From: Gigaspora rosea | Taxonomy: Eukaryota; Glomeromycota; Glomeromycetes; Diversisporales; Gigasporaceae | DNA: 64,000 nucleotides | Direction of reading: 5' to 3' | NCBI GenBank assembly: GCA_003550325.1 | Contig: QKWP01000442.1 | Location: forward strand, 186,696-250,695 | Shown: piece after piece, positions 44,273 to 56,108 of the stretch | Numbering within the stretch: the stretch's first letter is position 1 | Layout of the letters: the number at the start of each line of letters is the position of its first letter | Program-made: the position numbers and the translations under genes | Notes under the pieces: model-generated | Seen by the model: the letters and a program-made list of their open reading frames with translations, nothing else | Told to the model about the DNA's origin: nothing | The model's database searches: none

Positions 44273-45772
44273 ATACGTGACTTGGACTAAAAAAATTCGA
44301 AAAATTAAGATTTGAGAAAATGAAAAAATTTTCTTCTCTAATAACATTTTTTTTTAGAAAAAGTTCTTTCAACGCAGACAGGGCCTGTACTACAGGAATA
44401 TCGATAACTGATAGAAGAAATTTAAATTAATTTTCACATTCTTTTTTTGCATTTTTCTTTAAAAAAAAAGTCTAATATGTATTACGTTTTAAAAAAAATC
44501 AACAAGGCTAGTGATTTTATAACTATGAGTACAATTTATATTATTACTATTGTTTTTGGATAATATTACTTTTTTGTTACATAATATTAAGTCACATGAT
44601 AGTATCAAAAATGTACGTCAACATCATTATCGTATAATTGTAAAATTAAGAACACGCTTGTGGTACAACTAAGAAAAAGCTAAAATAGCCGAAAATTGGC
44701 TACCTCCTCCAATTGCTAAAATTTCACCAATTTCAAATTTAAGTTCGAATGGTAGTGATTCGCTATTTTCATTTCTATTTCCCAGAGCAGACGTCTCACC
44801 AAAACCCCATGTATACACTTTATACACTTCATTTTTTTTATTGACAGCAATAGAATGATGATCTCCAGTCGCAACATATTTGCAATTATCAAGATTTATT
44901 CGGACAGGAGACTTTCTGCCTCCTTCTGAAACACCAATGCTTAATTGTCCATCTTTAGTACTACCGAAACTATAAATATATCCATTTTCTAAAAGGACCA
45001 ACGTATGATAAAGCCCTGCGGAAATTTGGTTTACTCTTAATAATAAGTTTTTGAAGAATTCTAACCTAATTGAAGTTATAATAGGATTTAGTGATTCAAC
45101 ATCACACTGGCCCTCCATATTTTGACCCTATGTATATATCATTCCATCTTCATCGATTGCAAAACTGTGATTTTCTCTGGCAAAAATCTTTCTAATTCGG
45201 CATAATATTATTATAGGAATTAAAAGTACACCATTAGGCTTACGTGCTGATATTCTTCTTCTAAGCTGACAAGAATCCATATATCCAAAAGTGTATAAAT
45301 AACCATTTGTTGTTAAAACTAATACGTGATTCTCTCTGATAGCGATATTAGCGATTTTTAAATAAAAAGTAGGTTCATATTTTACAAAAATTGATTGCTT
45401 ATTAATGGTTGAAGTAAACCCAGTATTCCTGTTATTATCATTTAAAGTAAATGGAATTATTATAGTTAAAATATTAATCTTACATAATTTTGAAAAGTAT
45501 CGATATACCCTAAATATTCCTATAGCATATAATTGACCTTTATCAGATAAAGCTAGCATAATATTCGAACCACAAATGACTTTGACTATAACTACATCAT
45601 CAAGACCTTGTGCATATGCTGGCATATTTTCAGCAGTCGTATTTGGATTTTCTTTACTTTTAGTAACTCTCCCCAAAGCACCTTTACAGTAAATATACAA
45701 AAATTAGGTTGCTTTAATTTGTTTATCTTTTTTACGAAATATATTACATAGAAAACGATAAATAAATAAATA

Positions 45773-45788
45773 ATTCATACCTTCATCA
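45773..45788. repeat. LINE target-site duplication, left copy
   Basis: 'attcataccttcatca', identical to 53364-53379. On the minus strand it reads 'tgatgaag' + 'gtatgaat', i.e. exon end plus splice donor of the RCC1 gene. Confidence 0.95.
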
Positions 45789-46268
45789 AAATTGAACCAA
45801 CTCTTCCCGCTGATCCTCTGTACCAAAAAAGAAACTAAACAAAAAACCAATAATTTACTCAAAAATAATTACTTTATCACGAATTTATTTGTTTCTCTTA
45901 AGAAAGAAGCAAGAGCAAACAAAAGCATATTAGGTTTACTAGAGGCATCAGCCTTGTCTACTAGCAGAATAGGAAGAAAACTAAAAAATTTTACAAACGC
46001 CATAAAATTTTCGCAAAAAGTGGGCATACCAGTTTGACCCTGTAAAGTAGATCATTCAGCACAACAAACAAACAAACAAAGAAGACACGTTCCATTTCGG
46101 TATTATTAACAACCAAATAAGTAAACAATAGTAAGACAAACAGATAAACAAAGAATACACGTGAAAAGTAGAGTTTTTCAGATAGATAATTCTAGAAAGA
46201 AAGATATTCAACCAACAGCAACAATTCTTGAAAAATCTAGAAATAGTATAGTACTTTTTAAAGAAACA

Positions 46269-47762
46269 ATGAAATTAGAAATTATAAAAAATTTGTACAC
46301 CAAACCACATGAAGAAGTAAACAGGTTTCACGATAAACAAAAATCTTTAACTCTTAAAATAGATAAACACATAGCCGAATATATTGGTATAAATGATCCC
46401 AATTTTATAGCGACTATTCGGCGCACAATTGAGCTTTATAAATGGATTCAACAAAAGAAAACATGCAAGGAACAACTAACACATAAAGAACAAGTACTTA
46501 TAGAAGAGAAACCAGAAGAAAGAGAACTACCGACTATGGAAAGTACCATAAAAGAAGGGCGCGATGTAGCAATCAAGAAAAGAAGTCTGGAAAACCTCGA
46601 CAGTCCAAGCAACAAAAAGAAAACTGATAACAGAATCAGAGTTGCAGAAATGAATTTAAATAAAAGTGAGATAGAGATCCTAGTAGAAGACAAATCAGAA
46701 GAGGCAGAAGAGAAGGCAACACTACTTTATGCAGAATGTGGATGTCTAGATTATGGAACAGAGGACACCAAGGAAATGATTAGTATTTTTAATGCAAAAG
46801 AAAATTTTTTCAAAAGTAAAGCAAAAGAAAGCACAGAAACAATAGTAACGGAAACGAGTATAACTAGTACAGCTATAAACAGAGGAAACAAAAGCGATAT
46901 GGATATAGATAGAAGTGTCAACAACACAAAATTAGAGTTACAAACTAGCTTAACATTGTGGGATCTCCCTGCAGACTCAAGATTCGCAAAGATTAGACGA
47001 TGCTTTAATCATTTTGGCAGAGTCATTTCTACGGAATGGAAGGACTTCAACAAAACAAGAGCAGTTTTCATTCATATACAATGCAGAAATAAGGAAAAAA
47101 AGGAAAACCTACAAAGTCTATGGTCCCTACACTACGAAGAAGGAAGATTATGCAGACTAACACCAGGCAAATTTGATGCAGAACTTTTGAAAAAAAGGAA
47201 AGAACATAGAGCAATTCTTAGAGGGCTCCCCCATATAGCTTTGGAAGCAGCCCTTTTACGACAGTTAGGGAGAATGAAAACCAAAATGGTTTTCATCCCT
47301 AAAAATAGCAACGGTAATCAAAGAAGTGCCGCATTCGTTTATTTCAAAAATAGTGAAGACCTAAACACAGCAATAGAAAATGTAGCTTGGTACTATAATA
47401 CGAAACTTAAATGGAGTACGTCTAACAAGAGGAGTCTGTCAGAGGTTACACAAAATCAAGAAAAAGTAAAGAGAAATACTAGATATACAGAAAGATTGGA
47501 GAAAGAGAATTACAAGCCTTATAAAAAGACAAGTCGTAATAACTCACCGCTGGGAAGATCACAAGGGAAAAAGAAGGAATTTGTTAAAAATACAAGTAGA
47601 GACTCTAGCATTTCAAGATCTCGCAGTATATCTCGAAAGGCACTATCATATGTCGAGGCAGACCAAAAGACATCAAACTATGACATTGTACTCGAAGAAA
47701 TTCTTAGAAGGCTTCGTAATATTGAAGAAAAACAGGGAACTCATGTTCTCTATCGCTCCTAA
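46269..47762 (+). CDS. LINE ORF1: RNA-binding protein with two RRM-like domains and RS tail
   Basis: The first in-frame ATG is at 46269 (497 residues); the frame is open from 46161. The N-terminal third is charged and helical. RRM-like domain 1 lies at about residues 235-305 ('LTLWDLPADSRFAKIRR...RAVFIHI') and domain 2 at about 315-395 ('RAILRGLPHIALEAALLRQL...AAFVYF'). The end is Arg/Ser-rich ('DSSISRSRSISRKALSYV') before a short helix. ORF1 proteins of this type coat the element RNA. Intact. ORF2 starts 20 bp after the stop. Confidence 0.8.
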   Translation: MKLEIIKNLYTKPHEEVNRFHDKQKSLTLKIDKHIAEYIGINDPNFIATIRRTIELYKWIQQKKTCKEQLTHKEQVLIEEKPEERELPTMESTIKEGRDVAIKKRSLENLDSPSNKKKTDNRIRVAEMNLNKSEIEILVEDKSEEAEEKATLLYAECGCLDYGTEDTKEMISIFNAKENFFKSKAKESTETIVTETSITSTAINRGNKSDMDIDRSVNNTKLELQTSLTLWDLPADSRFAKIRRCFNHFGRVISTEWKDFNKTRAVFIHIQCRNKEKKENLQSLWSLHYEEGRLCRLTPGKFDAELLKKRKEHRAILRGLPHIALEAALLRQLGRMKTKMVFIPKNSNGNQRSAAFVYFKNSEDLNTAIENVAWYYNTKLKWSTSNKRSLSEVTQNQEKVKRNTRYTERLEKENYKPYKKTSRNNSPLGRSQGKKKEFVKNTSRDSSISRSRSISRKALSYVEADQKTSNYDIVLEEILRRLRNIEEKQGTHVLYRS

Positions 47763-47782
47763 TACTCGCCAAGGGCGTCCCA

Positions 47783-50700
47783 ATGAAAGTATGCAAGCCC
47801 TCAGGCATGCACATACAGGAGGCATCCTCATCTCTCAATAATACAATAAGCCCACTCTCACAAAATAATCATTTTTTCAAAGTAGGATGCCACAACATTA
47901 ATGGGCTTAAAAGTAATAGTTTCAAAAGTGTTATAATATCAGAATGGGCATTGGAAAAAAATCTAGATATTATTGGTATTGAGGAAACAAATATTAGTAG
48001 TAAAGAAGGGGTTTTTTTAGACTTTAATAGAGAGAATTTTGTTGGTTTTTGGTCAAATACGGAGAAAGAAAAGAAAAAAGGATCTGGTGTAGGACTTCTG
48101 ATTCACAAAAAGTGGGTGAGACACCTAGGTCAAGTTAAAAAGGATTCACCATACTATTTAGAAGCGACATTTCTCTTTAAACAACTAGAGTTAATAATCA
48201 TTATGGTATACATACCACCAAACAATAAAGAAATCACAAGGGCAGTTCAACAAAGTATAGTCAAAAAAGTAGCACAAGGATCCCAAAGAAGCCAATATAT
48301 TATCATAGGGGATTTTAACTATGTCCCTGATCAAAACCTGGACAGGAAATGCCCAAGGTCGCAGCACAAAAAATTTCCTTTGTATAAATAGTTGTATAAG
48401 CAAGAGTTTGTAGATTCATATCGAGTAATCAACCCAGGTAGCAAGGAATTTACATGGTCAAGACAGGATCAAAGCTCAAGAATAGATCAAATTTGGACAT
48501 CAAAGGAGCTTGGCCTAGGAATAGTGGAAGCTAAAATAGAGGAGATGAGTAAATGGACAAACAGTGACCACAATGCAGCCGTAGTAAAGATTCACCTTGG
48601 GCACCTGATCGAGAAAAAGAACCTCTCCACAATAAAGCAACGTGGACAAAAAAGAACAAACGACAAGACAAGCGCAGAAGATTGGAAAAACTATACGACA
48701 GTTCTTCAAAGTTCCTTAAAAGATAACCAGGCCATAAAGAGAATAAATATAGTACAACCAGGAACCGTTGTAGGAAAGAAAGAACTTGATCAAACGTGGG
48801 ATGTCATTTACAACGCAATACTAAAAGCAGCCAACCAAACCTTACCAAGGAAAAAAGTATTAAACACAGGCTGTAGTAGGAAAAAATCCAAAACAAAAAC
48901 GGATCTAGAAAAAAGCATACTGGACTTGGGCAAGGTTATTAGAAATATCCGTGACAATAAAACCTCTCAACCAAATTTTAGCATAATAGATTCAGCAAAC
49001 AATACTATTTTGAACATAAATAGAACTCTAGATTTAGAAATAGATATGATTCAAGCCCAAAATCTAGACGAAGGAGAGCAAGACTTAAGAGGATGGAAAA
49101 AGATCTTGGAAAAAAATACTTACTAGAAAATATAAGTAGTAGAAACAAGGAAATTCAGGAAAAGATTGAAAGACGGTGCGAGATGATAGATAACAACCAG
49201 GGTCAAATGCTGAATAGTTTGCTAAATAAGCCATACAATAAAATTGTGCTTAATAAAATAATTATAGAAAATCAAGATCACAGTCGAGAACTCATTACAG
49301 AACCTGAAGACGTTATGCAGCATACAGAAAAACACTTTCAAACTCAGTACAAGAAAAGAAACGCAAATCCAAACCGCATGTCCCAAGCATGGAAAGAAAC
49401 GTATAAACCTTTAAGTTTCATACAAGAGAACTGGTATGAGGACCTTTTACAAGAAATATCTGAAGAAGAATGGGACCAAATGCTAAGTAGCTTAAGTTTA
49501 AAATCGGCACCAGGTATTTCGGGAATAAGTTACATTCTGATAAAGAAAGCGGATAGCAAAACACATGCTATTTTTAGAAATTTTGCACTAGCATGTATAC
49601 AAACCGGTTTGATCCCAAATAAGTGGAAAGTGGCTCAACTGTATGCAATTCCTAAAAACGAAGATTGGGGGTACAATCTCAATAATATAAGGCCCATTGC
49701 ACTCCTAGAAACGTTTAGGAAATGTGTCACAAAAATCTTCACAATGCGTCTCTCAAGAATTTTTAAAGAAAATGCAGTGCTAAGGGGTTTCAATTTCGCT
49801 GGACTTCCGGGCTGCTCAACGGAAGCTCCTATACATATCATAAATTCGATTATAGGAGAAGCGTTGGAAAAAGGAAAAGAGCTTTGGATACTCTTGCAAG
49901 ACATGCAAAAAGCTTTCGATTCGGTGTCATTAGAAATGTTGGAAAAAGCTCTGTTACGATTAAAGCTTCCGTCTACTGCAATTAATTTCATTCTAGATCT
50001 CTTTGGTGAACGTCAGCTTAAAATTATTACGGCCTTCGGACTTAGCAACGGCTTTAAAGCCATAGATGGAATAGACCAGGGGGAAGTAGTATCACCCTTG
50101 GTCTGGAGGGTTTTTTATGATCCGCTTTTGTGTTATGTACAAAATGAAACCAACTTGGGCTACGATCTGAGTTTGGGTAAACATGAGGCATATCCTACAA
50201 ACTATTCAACCCGATGTGCTGCAATTGCTTATGCTGACGATACAACGTGGGTAGCCAGCAACAAGCAACAGCTAGAAGCGACCTTAAAGATTGCGGAGGA
50301 GTTTTACAAGATAAACGATATAAAGATCAACCCCAAGAAGTCTAAGTTAGTAGCACTTAATACAAGAGAGGAAAAGTCGATCCTTCTATCACAAAACAAA
50401 ATCATAGCAGAAGGGAAAGATACCCTAGTGCGATTTCTAGGTGTTTGGTTGAACCAGAGGAAGAATGAGAAGCTTATAAAAGCAAAAGCGAAATGGATTT
50501 TGCAACAATTTTGTGAAACATTATATCACAAAAAATTGACGCTTAGCCAACTCTCATACATCAATAACATGTGTATTCTTCCCAAACTGAGCTACATTTT
50601 ACAAACAACCAATTTTTCACGAAAGAATTTAGACGAAATTCAGCAACCTTTTCTAAGAATAGTGAAAAACAAAATAGAATTCGCACGTTCAACAAGTAAT

Positions 50701-53169
50701 TGCCTAGTAACTCACCAAAATTTAGGCAACTGTAAGAAACTTAGCGATGAAGTCTTCACAAAGCAAATAACAGGCCTGATATATAGGTTAAATAGTACAG
50801 GAATCGAGGCAAACGTCGCGAAGAAACGCATTACACAAGGTTGGTTTTTAGCAGCACTAAGCGAAAGATCTCCTAAAGAGTCAGACATAGTAACTCTAGA
50901 GAAACTATGGAAAGGCAATTTGGACTGCTCAATCTGCCTCAAAGCAAAAGAGAGAGACCTCGAAATAACACTGACTGAAGACACTATCACTCCAGAAATC
51001 GCTTTGGTCAAAATAAAGAGCTTACTATCACCAAAAAGCTTTTATCGTTCATACAAGCACTTAAATAAATTTAGTCTGACATATTTTGGGCAATTAATCA
51101 ACTTTGAAGGAAGAAACATGATTACTTGGCAACAATTAAAAAAAGTCTTAGGCCTTTCAAGTCAGGGAAAGAAAGCTTTTTGGTTCGCTGAACTAGAAAG
51201 AGAAGTAATTATAGAAACAGACACAAGAGAAATTGCAGCAAGTCTTAATATGCCAGAACCGAATTCGCTAGCCCTGGAGATCAAAAAGACCCTCATTTCA
51301 GAGGACCGACGGGTAAAGGATTGGGTCATATATAATAGTGATCTAAGTAAACAAGAATATGGTAGAATAACACAGAAGGGTAAAAAAGAAGTATGTGTCG
51401 AACATTGGCGTGATAGTTTATCTCAAAAGTCAGCAAATGTCTGCATTGTCAAATGCGAAGGCTGTCAATTTGGAGAAGAAAGTAGTAAAGGTGTCTGTGC
51501 AAGCTGGATCAAGAAAGAAAATGTCGTAGGGGTGCTCCCAAGGCCATATAGAGAAGGAGATAAACGTAAATTCCCAATAAATGTGGATATGGTTTCTGGG
51601 GCAAGAAAAAAGAAAAGAATAAGTAGTATAGGTTCAAAAGAACAAATTTTCAGTAATATTAGCATAGTCAATTGTTTGGAAATAGAATTAATTTTGAAGG
51701 AGAAGCTAGAGAGTGAAACAGAGTATCTTTTAGTAAATAGTTTTAGGAAAAACTTAGATAGGAAATGTGAACGGTTCATTTTTTACACAGACGGTTCTCT
51801 AGTAGAGAGTTTGAGTAACATTAATTCCTGTTGCACGATGGGAGCTGGGTGGGTTCAATTAAACGACACAGAGGAAAAAATTTTGGATACAATGTCAATT
51901 AAAGCATTCCAATGGCCATCATCAACAAAGGCAGAACTCTTAGCAATATGGACCATGCTCTTAACAATTCCAAGCGAAGCAGAAGTTATAGTTTACACAG
52001 ATAGTCTGGCAGCAATCTGCGCGATGGAATCAGGATTCTCTCTTGAACCAGCAAGAAGGGCGCTAAAGCGATCTAATTTTCTTCTGACGGAAAAAATCAT
52101 AGATCTAATAAGAACTAAGAACATTACCCTTGAGCTCAACAAGGTGAAAGCGCACAGCAACAACAAATGGAACGATTTGGCGGACAAACTAGCAAAGAAA
52201 GGTTGTGAAGCATCAGAAACAATTCAAGTAGAATTAGGAGAAAGTTCAAGATTCCAAAGTGTTTTATATTGGAAAAATCGGCTAGTAGAGATACCGCCTC
52301 GAGTTTTTATCAAAACACTCAACAATATGTATATAGGTGCTGAGTGGCGTCTTTCACAAAGTCTGTGTAGTACAGTACAAAACAATGTGTACAATGACAA
52401 AAGCTGGTCGATGTTTTGGAAGAAGCTCAAGGAAGTAACCGGTATACGAGGTTCAACAACCAGAAGAAGTAAAAAAGCCTGTTTTATTATCAAGTGCCTT
52501 TCAGAAAATCTACCTCTCCTCGACCTATTAAATAAGAGAAGACCGGACTTATATGAATCTTCAAATTGTCTGAGCTGCAATTCAGAATCCAAGGAAGCAC
52601 ATAACCATTTGGCGGAATGTGAAGGCTATGAAGTTTCATGGTAGAGTATTCAATCGGTAGCAGCAGAATTTGCTTGGAACAACCTGTCAAAAGACGTTCG
52701 AAAACAATTATCCAAACAGAAGCTAACAAATCTAATTTTTGGAGAAAATCAAGAGGAGATGATTAGCATACGGAAAGGTCTGATTAAGGGTTTGTTCTGT
52801 TACAAAGCTCAGTTAAGAATCCAGAAACAGCTTCGCTCTAACAAAATAACGAGTCGCATTATTGAAGACGTTTTAAACATAACATGGAACAGTCTTTTTG
52901 AAATCATCTGGAAAGACCGCTGCCAGACAGTAAATGAATGGGAGGAAAAAAGAGGCATTGTACGAAAAGAAAAACAGAGGAAAAGGACTAGACAGAAGTG
53001 AGGAAAAAAGAAGTATGAAGAAAGCAAAACTTCGGAAGGCCAGAAGGAACGTAAAGAGAAGTGGAAAGAAAAGGTTTCAGAAAAACTTAAAATGATGGGA
53101 AGTTTGGTGGAAGAAGGGATGTTAGGCTTCATCGAGAGGAGTAAAAAGCCCTTTTGGTTTGGCTACTGA
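47783..53169 (+). pseudogene. LINE ORF2 polyprotein: endonuclease, RT, RNase H, zinc finger
   Basis: From the ATG at 47783. Endonuclease: CHNINGL, DIIGIEET, GSGVGLLIHK, IIIGDFN, then SRIDQIW and SDHNA after an in-frame TAG at 48389. One base short in an A run near 49110 shifts the frame. RT (49093 onward): LPGCST, 'LQDMQKAFDSV', 'GIDQGEVVSPLVW', AYADD, FLGVWL. RNase H: YTDGSL, 'STKAELLAIW', YTDSLA, 'KAHSNNKWNDLADKL'. Finger: CLSC...HNHLAEC, then a TAG at 52642. The same frame continues to a TGA at 52999 and possibly on to the TGA at 53167 with a Lys/Glu-rich tail. Catalytic Asp and Glu residues of all three enzymes are present. Two or three nonsense codons and one frameshift make this copy inactive unless some are base errors. 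Confidence 0.9.
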
Positions 53170-53363
53170 TGGGTCACTACCAAAACCTGTTTCGTTAGGG
53201 AAACAGTGCGACAGGGTACACTTAGGTCCTTTATAGAAAACCGAGTGGTGTTAGGCTTACATGAGAAAGAACCGAATATCTTGTAAATTTATTTTAGCAT
53301 AGTATTCTCCTGTTCACTCGCAAGTATCTAGCGGACTCGTCAAAGAAAAAAAAAAAAAAAAAA

Positions 53364-53379
53364 ATTCATACCTTCATCA
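53364..53379. repeat. LINE target-site duplication, right copy
   Basis: Identical to 45773-45788 and directly after the A tail. It retains the RCC1 exon-2 end and its GT donor (minus strand, 53371-53370). Confidence 0.95.
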
Positions 53380-53692
53380 TTGCAACCCCAAGTGATAACC
53401 TAAAAAAATAGTTAATATTTGTTAACTACTACTTTAAGCTTTTTGTTCTGATAAATTTTTTTTTTTACCTTCTCATCTTTTGTCAGAGCTGCTGTGTGTA
53501 GACTTCCACAACTAATTTTCACAATATGTAAATCATCATCAACAACAACTTGCGTAGGATATTTTATTTCTTCAGCATCATCCCTAAGCTAAGTTCATCA
53601 CAATCGTTGATGCCCATAACATACAATTTTGTATGTTTTAAATTAGTAGTTAGTATGTCTAATTCGCACTCAAGTTTTCTTTTTAATAGCAT

Positions 53693-53988
53693 TTTTTTTA
53701 GAATCGATTCAAAAACTTCAAGATAGTTCTATTAGATTATTATAAAGAACACATAGATTTGGATTTGGAGCCTTTTTTATAGTGAACTAGATGTTTATAC
53801 TGTATAACAGTAATATCTTTTAATATAAAACCCAGTCTACAAATTAATTTATACAGTTACAATTTTGTTTAGACTATGATGCATATAAATTATAATAAAC
53901 TAAATATTACAGATATTTATCGATTATTTACACTATCTGTTCAATTTACAGAATTTAAAGTAACTATAATACAGTAATAGTTATGACA
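53693..53988. other. RCC1 upstream region, nothing recognised
   Basis: AT-rich. The first 100 bp beyond the RCC1 ATG on the minus strand should hold its promoter, but no TATA-like word stands out. Confidence 0.3.
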
Positions 53989-54600
53989 TTAAGTCACATG
54001 ATGATAAAAACTGATATTATAGTACTAATGTTCCACAGTTTGTAATGTTTCTATTCACTATAAAATTATTATAAATTCGATGAACTATAATGCATTGTAC
54101 TACAAAGAACAAAGCACGTTCGAATACGCGTATATACTAAGCCTCAAAGTGCTGTGCGATAATGCACATTTGCGAAAAATCAGATGTAAAAAAAATTCTT
54201 TTTTTTTTGAATAAAAAGTTTTTTCTAAAGCATACTAAGCCTCAAAATGCAAGTATTAAGTCGCATGATTATAGCCATTGTTACAATTAAACCAAACTGT
54301 TTATTATTGTTCTTATGTTCCATGAAGAGATTTGTGCCAGTTTGTAATGTAAAATAGTTTAATATTATATTATAATTAATTGCATTGTACTACAAAGAAC
54401 AAAGTGCGTATATACTAAGCCTCAAAGTGCTGCATGATAATGTACAACACATTCAGTCTTGAGAATTTTTTTTTTGAAAAACAAGTTTATGAATAACAAA
54501 GAACAAAGCATTTAATACGCGTACTAAGTCTCAAAAATGCTGCGCGATAGTGCATCTGGTTATAAAAAAATGTCTATTTTGAATCACATAAACAAGTTTT
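53989..54600 (+). promoter_or_regulatory. Shared upstream module and tandem repeats before the 54.6-kb gene
   Basis: It contains 'attaagtcacatgatgat' (53988-54005), 'ttaagtcgcatgatta' (54255), three copies of 'acaaagaacaaagc' (about 54105, 54391, 54497) and repeated 'actaagcctcaaa(g/a)tgctg'. This is the reverse complement of the array at 12080-12810, which precedes the paralogous gene. The array ends just before the ATG. Confidence 0.6.
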
Positions 54601-54603
54601 CGT

Positions 54604-55454
54604 ATGAAGATTGTTTACAAGAATAAGTTACGCAGAAATTGGATTTTGATGAATTTATTTAAAATCGTTAGAAGTGCTTTTAGGCTGTTCGAAATCGCAT
54701 TTCTTAAAAATTGCAAAATAGATTTCTTCAATATCTTTTGCCTTACAATATTTCTATTTGTTTGCTATTTATTTAACGATCTATTCGATGACCAAGAATT
54801 TATTTTTATAATAAATGACAATGAAGAGTTAACTTTTCGAGAAAAAACAGAACAAACTAACATAATGGAAGAATTACTTCATGAACTCCTTGAACAAACT
54901 AACATAATGGAAGAATTACTCCATGAACTCCTTGAACAAACGAACATAATGGAATAATTACTCCATGAACTCCTTGAACAAACTAACATAATGGAAGAAT
55001 TACTCCTTGGACTCCTTGAACTCCTTAAACAAGAAAATGAAATGACATTTTGTTTCTTAAACAAGAAAATGAACGAATCAGAAATTTAAATTTGTTTCTT
55101 GAACAAATCAGAAATGAAAATTTGTTCCTTAAACAAAAAAATGAACGAATCAGAAATTTAATTATGCTTCTAAAACAAGAATATGAACAAACTAGAAATA
55201 ATAAAATTCCAAAATCAATTGAATATTTGAATAAAACATATAAAACAGAAAAAAGAAGAAGAATTTTCGCAGATTCTGAAATTAAACGACTTTTAACAAA
55301 GTTGAATTCAATTGATCCATTATTGGTCAACAAATGGTGCCAATTCTTTAGATATAATAGAGATAAAATTGAAATTATTGAACCGAAAATTAAAGAACTT
55401 GAATATTTTATAAATACAGAATTCAAACAGATTCGAAAAAATATCCATTATTAG
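54604..55454 (+). pseudogene. Second copy of the membrane/coiled-coil gene family, broken
   Basis: From the ATG at 54604; an ATG at 54648 is also possible. Residues 40-58 ('DFFNIFCLTIFLFVCYL') match the membrane helix of the 11.9-kb gene. Then come four tandem 14-residue units ('EQTNIMEELLHELL'), the third with a TAA at 54955. After a frame change near 55050 a repeat-rich coil continues ('FLKQENERIRNLNLFL'), ending in the family block 'FADSEIKRLLTKL...KWCQFF...IEIIEPK'. The DNA is alignable to the 11.9-kb copy from about 45 bp before the membrane helix, where that copy has ATG and this one ATA. The TAA and frame change inactivate it. Confidence 0.7.
54850..55017 (+). repeat. 42-bp coding tandem repeat, four copies
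   Basis: Four 42-bp units starting 'gaacaaactaacataatgg' at 54850, 54892, 54934 and 54976, encoding a two-heptad coil. The nonsense codon in the third is G to T relative to the others. Confidence 0.9.
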
Positions 55455-56108
55455 CCAACACATGGTGCAATTCTTTAAATATAACAGAAATAACTCAAAA
55501 ATTAATAATTTAATTTTATCGGATTAGATAGAAATAGGTTGACACTTCTGACAAAGTTTTCAGGAACGAAGAATTAGGTGAATCACTTGGGCTGCTATCA
55601 ATAGAAATTAGGCAGATTGATATTTTAAAAAAATCTGGGCTGTAAAGTCCTATGCACGTGTAGAGGTTGAGGATGCACTCCAAGCATGGCTATAGTGTGC
55701 ACTTAAGAGCATGTCACTTAGTGAGGTTTTACTATTTCAAACCTAACTAGGCACCTTTTCAAAAATGTTTTTTTGACGATGGACATTTCTCAACAATAAA
55801 AATTTAAAACTTTTGAACGTTGAAGTTAAAAGAAAAGTTTATTTCTTACGTGTTCAATTCACCGATGAGACGCAATAATCACATGACTTAGAACAACCGT
55901 AAAGAATTGAAGTTTAAAGGAAAGAAGATTTAAAAATAAAGATTTTAAAATAAATTGAGTTCAATTAATTCATCTTTAACCGACGAATAGCACCAATTCT
56001 TTCATTTATTGCATTGAAATTATTGAATTGAATTTAATATATCTCAATAACATTATTACACTTCAATTCAAAATAAACAATTCATAGAATAGTTTAATTT
56101 TATCGAAT
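55443..56108 (+). pseudogene. Two further 3' fragments of the same gene family
   Basis: 55443-55495 repeats the 'PLLxNxWC' part with changes. 55985-56075 repeats the block 'caccaattcttt' ... 'attgaaattattgaat' ... 'ttcaattcaaaataa', matching the extreme 3' end of the 11.9-kb gene more closely than the adjacent copy does. Between them is about 480 bp of unrelated sequence, including a segment (55835-55862) shared with 10468-10490. Confidence 0.55.

Larger units (their letters stand above)
45789..53363 (+). mobile_element. Near-complete LINE (APE endonuclease, RT, RNase H), 7.6 kb
   Basis: It is bounded by a perfect 16-bp target duplication and ends in an A tail of about 20 (53345-53363). Order: 5' leader (45789-46268), ORF1 with RRM-like domains (to 47762), then ORF2 with apurinic endonuclease, reverse transcriptase, RNase H and a CCHC-like finger (47783-53001 or slightly beyond), then a 3' leader. 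RNase H between RT and a terminal zinc finger is the layout of I/Tad-type LINEs. Base composition is clearly less AT-rich than the surroundings. The perfect duplication and few lesions point to recent insertion. It is antisense to the RCC1 gene that hosts it. Confidence 0.95.
44669..53692 (-). pseudogene. RCC1-repeat protein gene, split by a LINE
   Basis: Minus-strand exons are 53692-53469, 53399-53372 and 45681-44669. They encode an RCC1-type beta propeller of about 421 residues: 'CGSLHTAALTKDEKVITWG', 'CGSNIMLALSDKGQLYAIG', 'RENHVLVLTTNGYLYTFG', 'RENHSFAIDEDGMIYT', 'SAGLYHTLVLLENGYIYSFG', 'ATGDHHSIAVNKKNEVYKV'. Proteins of this fold act as chromatin or GTPase-exchange factors or as general scaffolds; which applies here is unknown. 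Lesions: one base lost from a G run in exon 1 (about 53600) and a TAG at 45128-45130 where a conserved Trp of the repeat is expected. The 7.6-kb LINE sits across the donor of intron 2. A stretch near 45520-45425 that interrupts one blade may be a further unspliced intron. Confidence 0.8.

Noticed and set aside
51465..52592. Minus-strand frames across the LINE (up to 122 codons)
   Set aside because: Shadows of ORF2, which has all RT and RNase H motifs on the plus strand.
38967..53169. Repeat-induced point mutation (CpA to TpA) as the cause of the many nonsense codons
   Set aside because: Several stops fit (CAA to TAA, TGG to TAG), but the stop in the 54.9-kb repeat is G to T by comparison with its sister units, several others are TGA, and many lesions are single-base indels. 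No single mechanism explains them.
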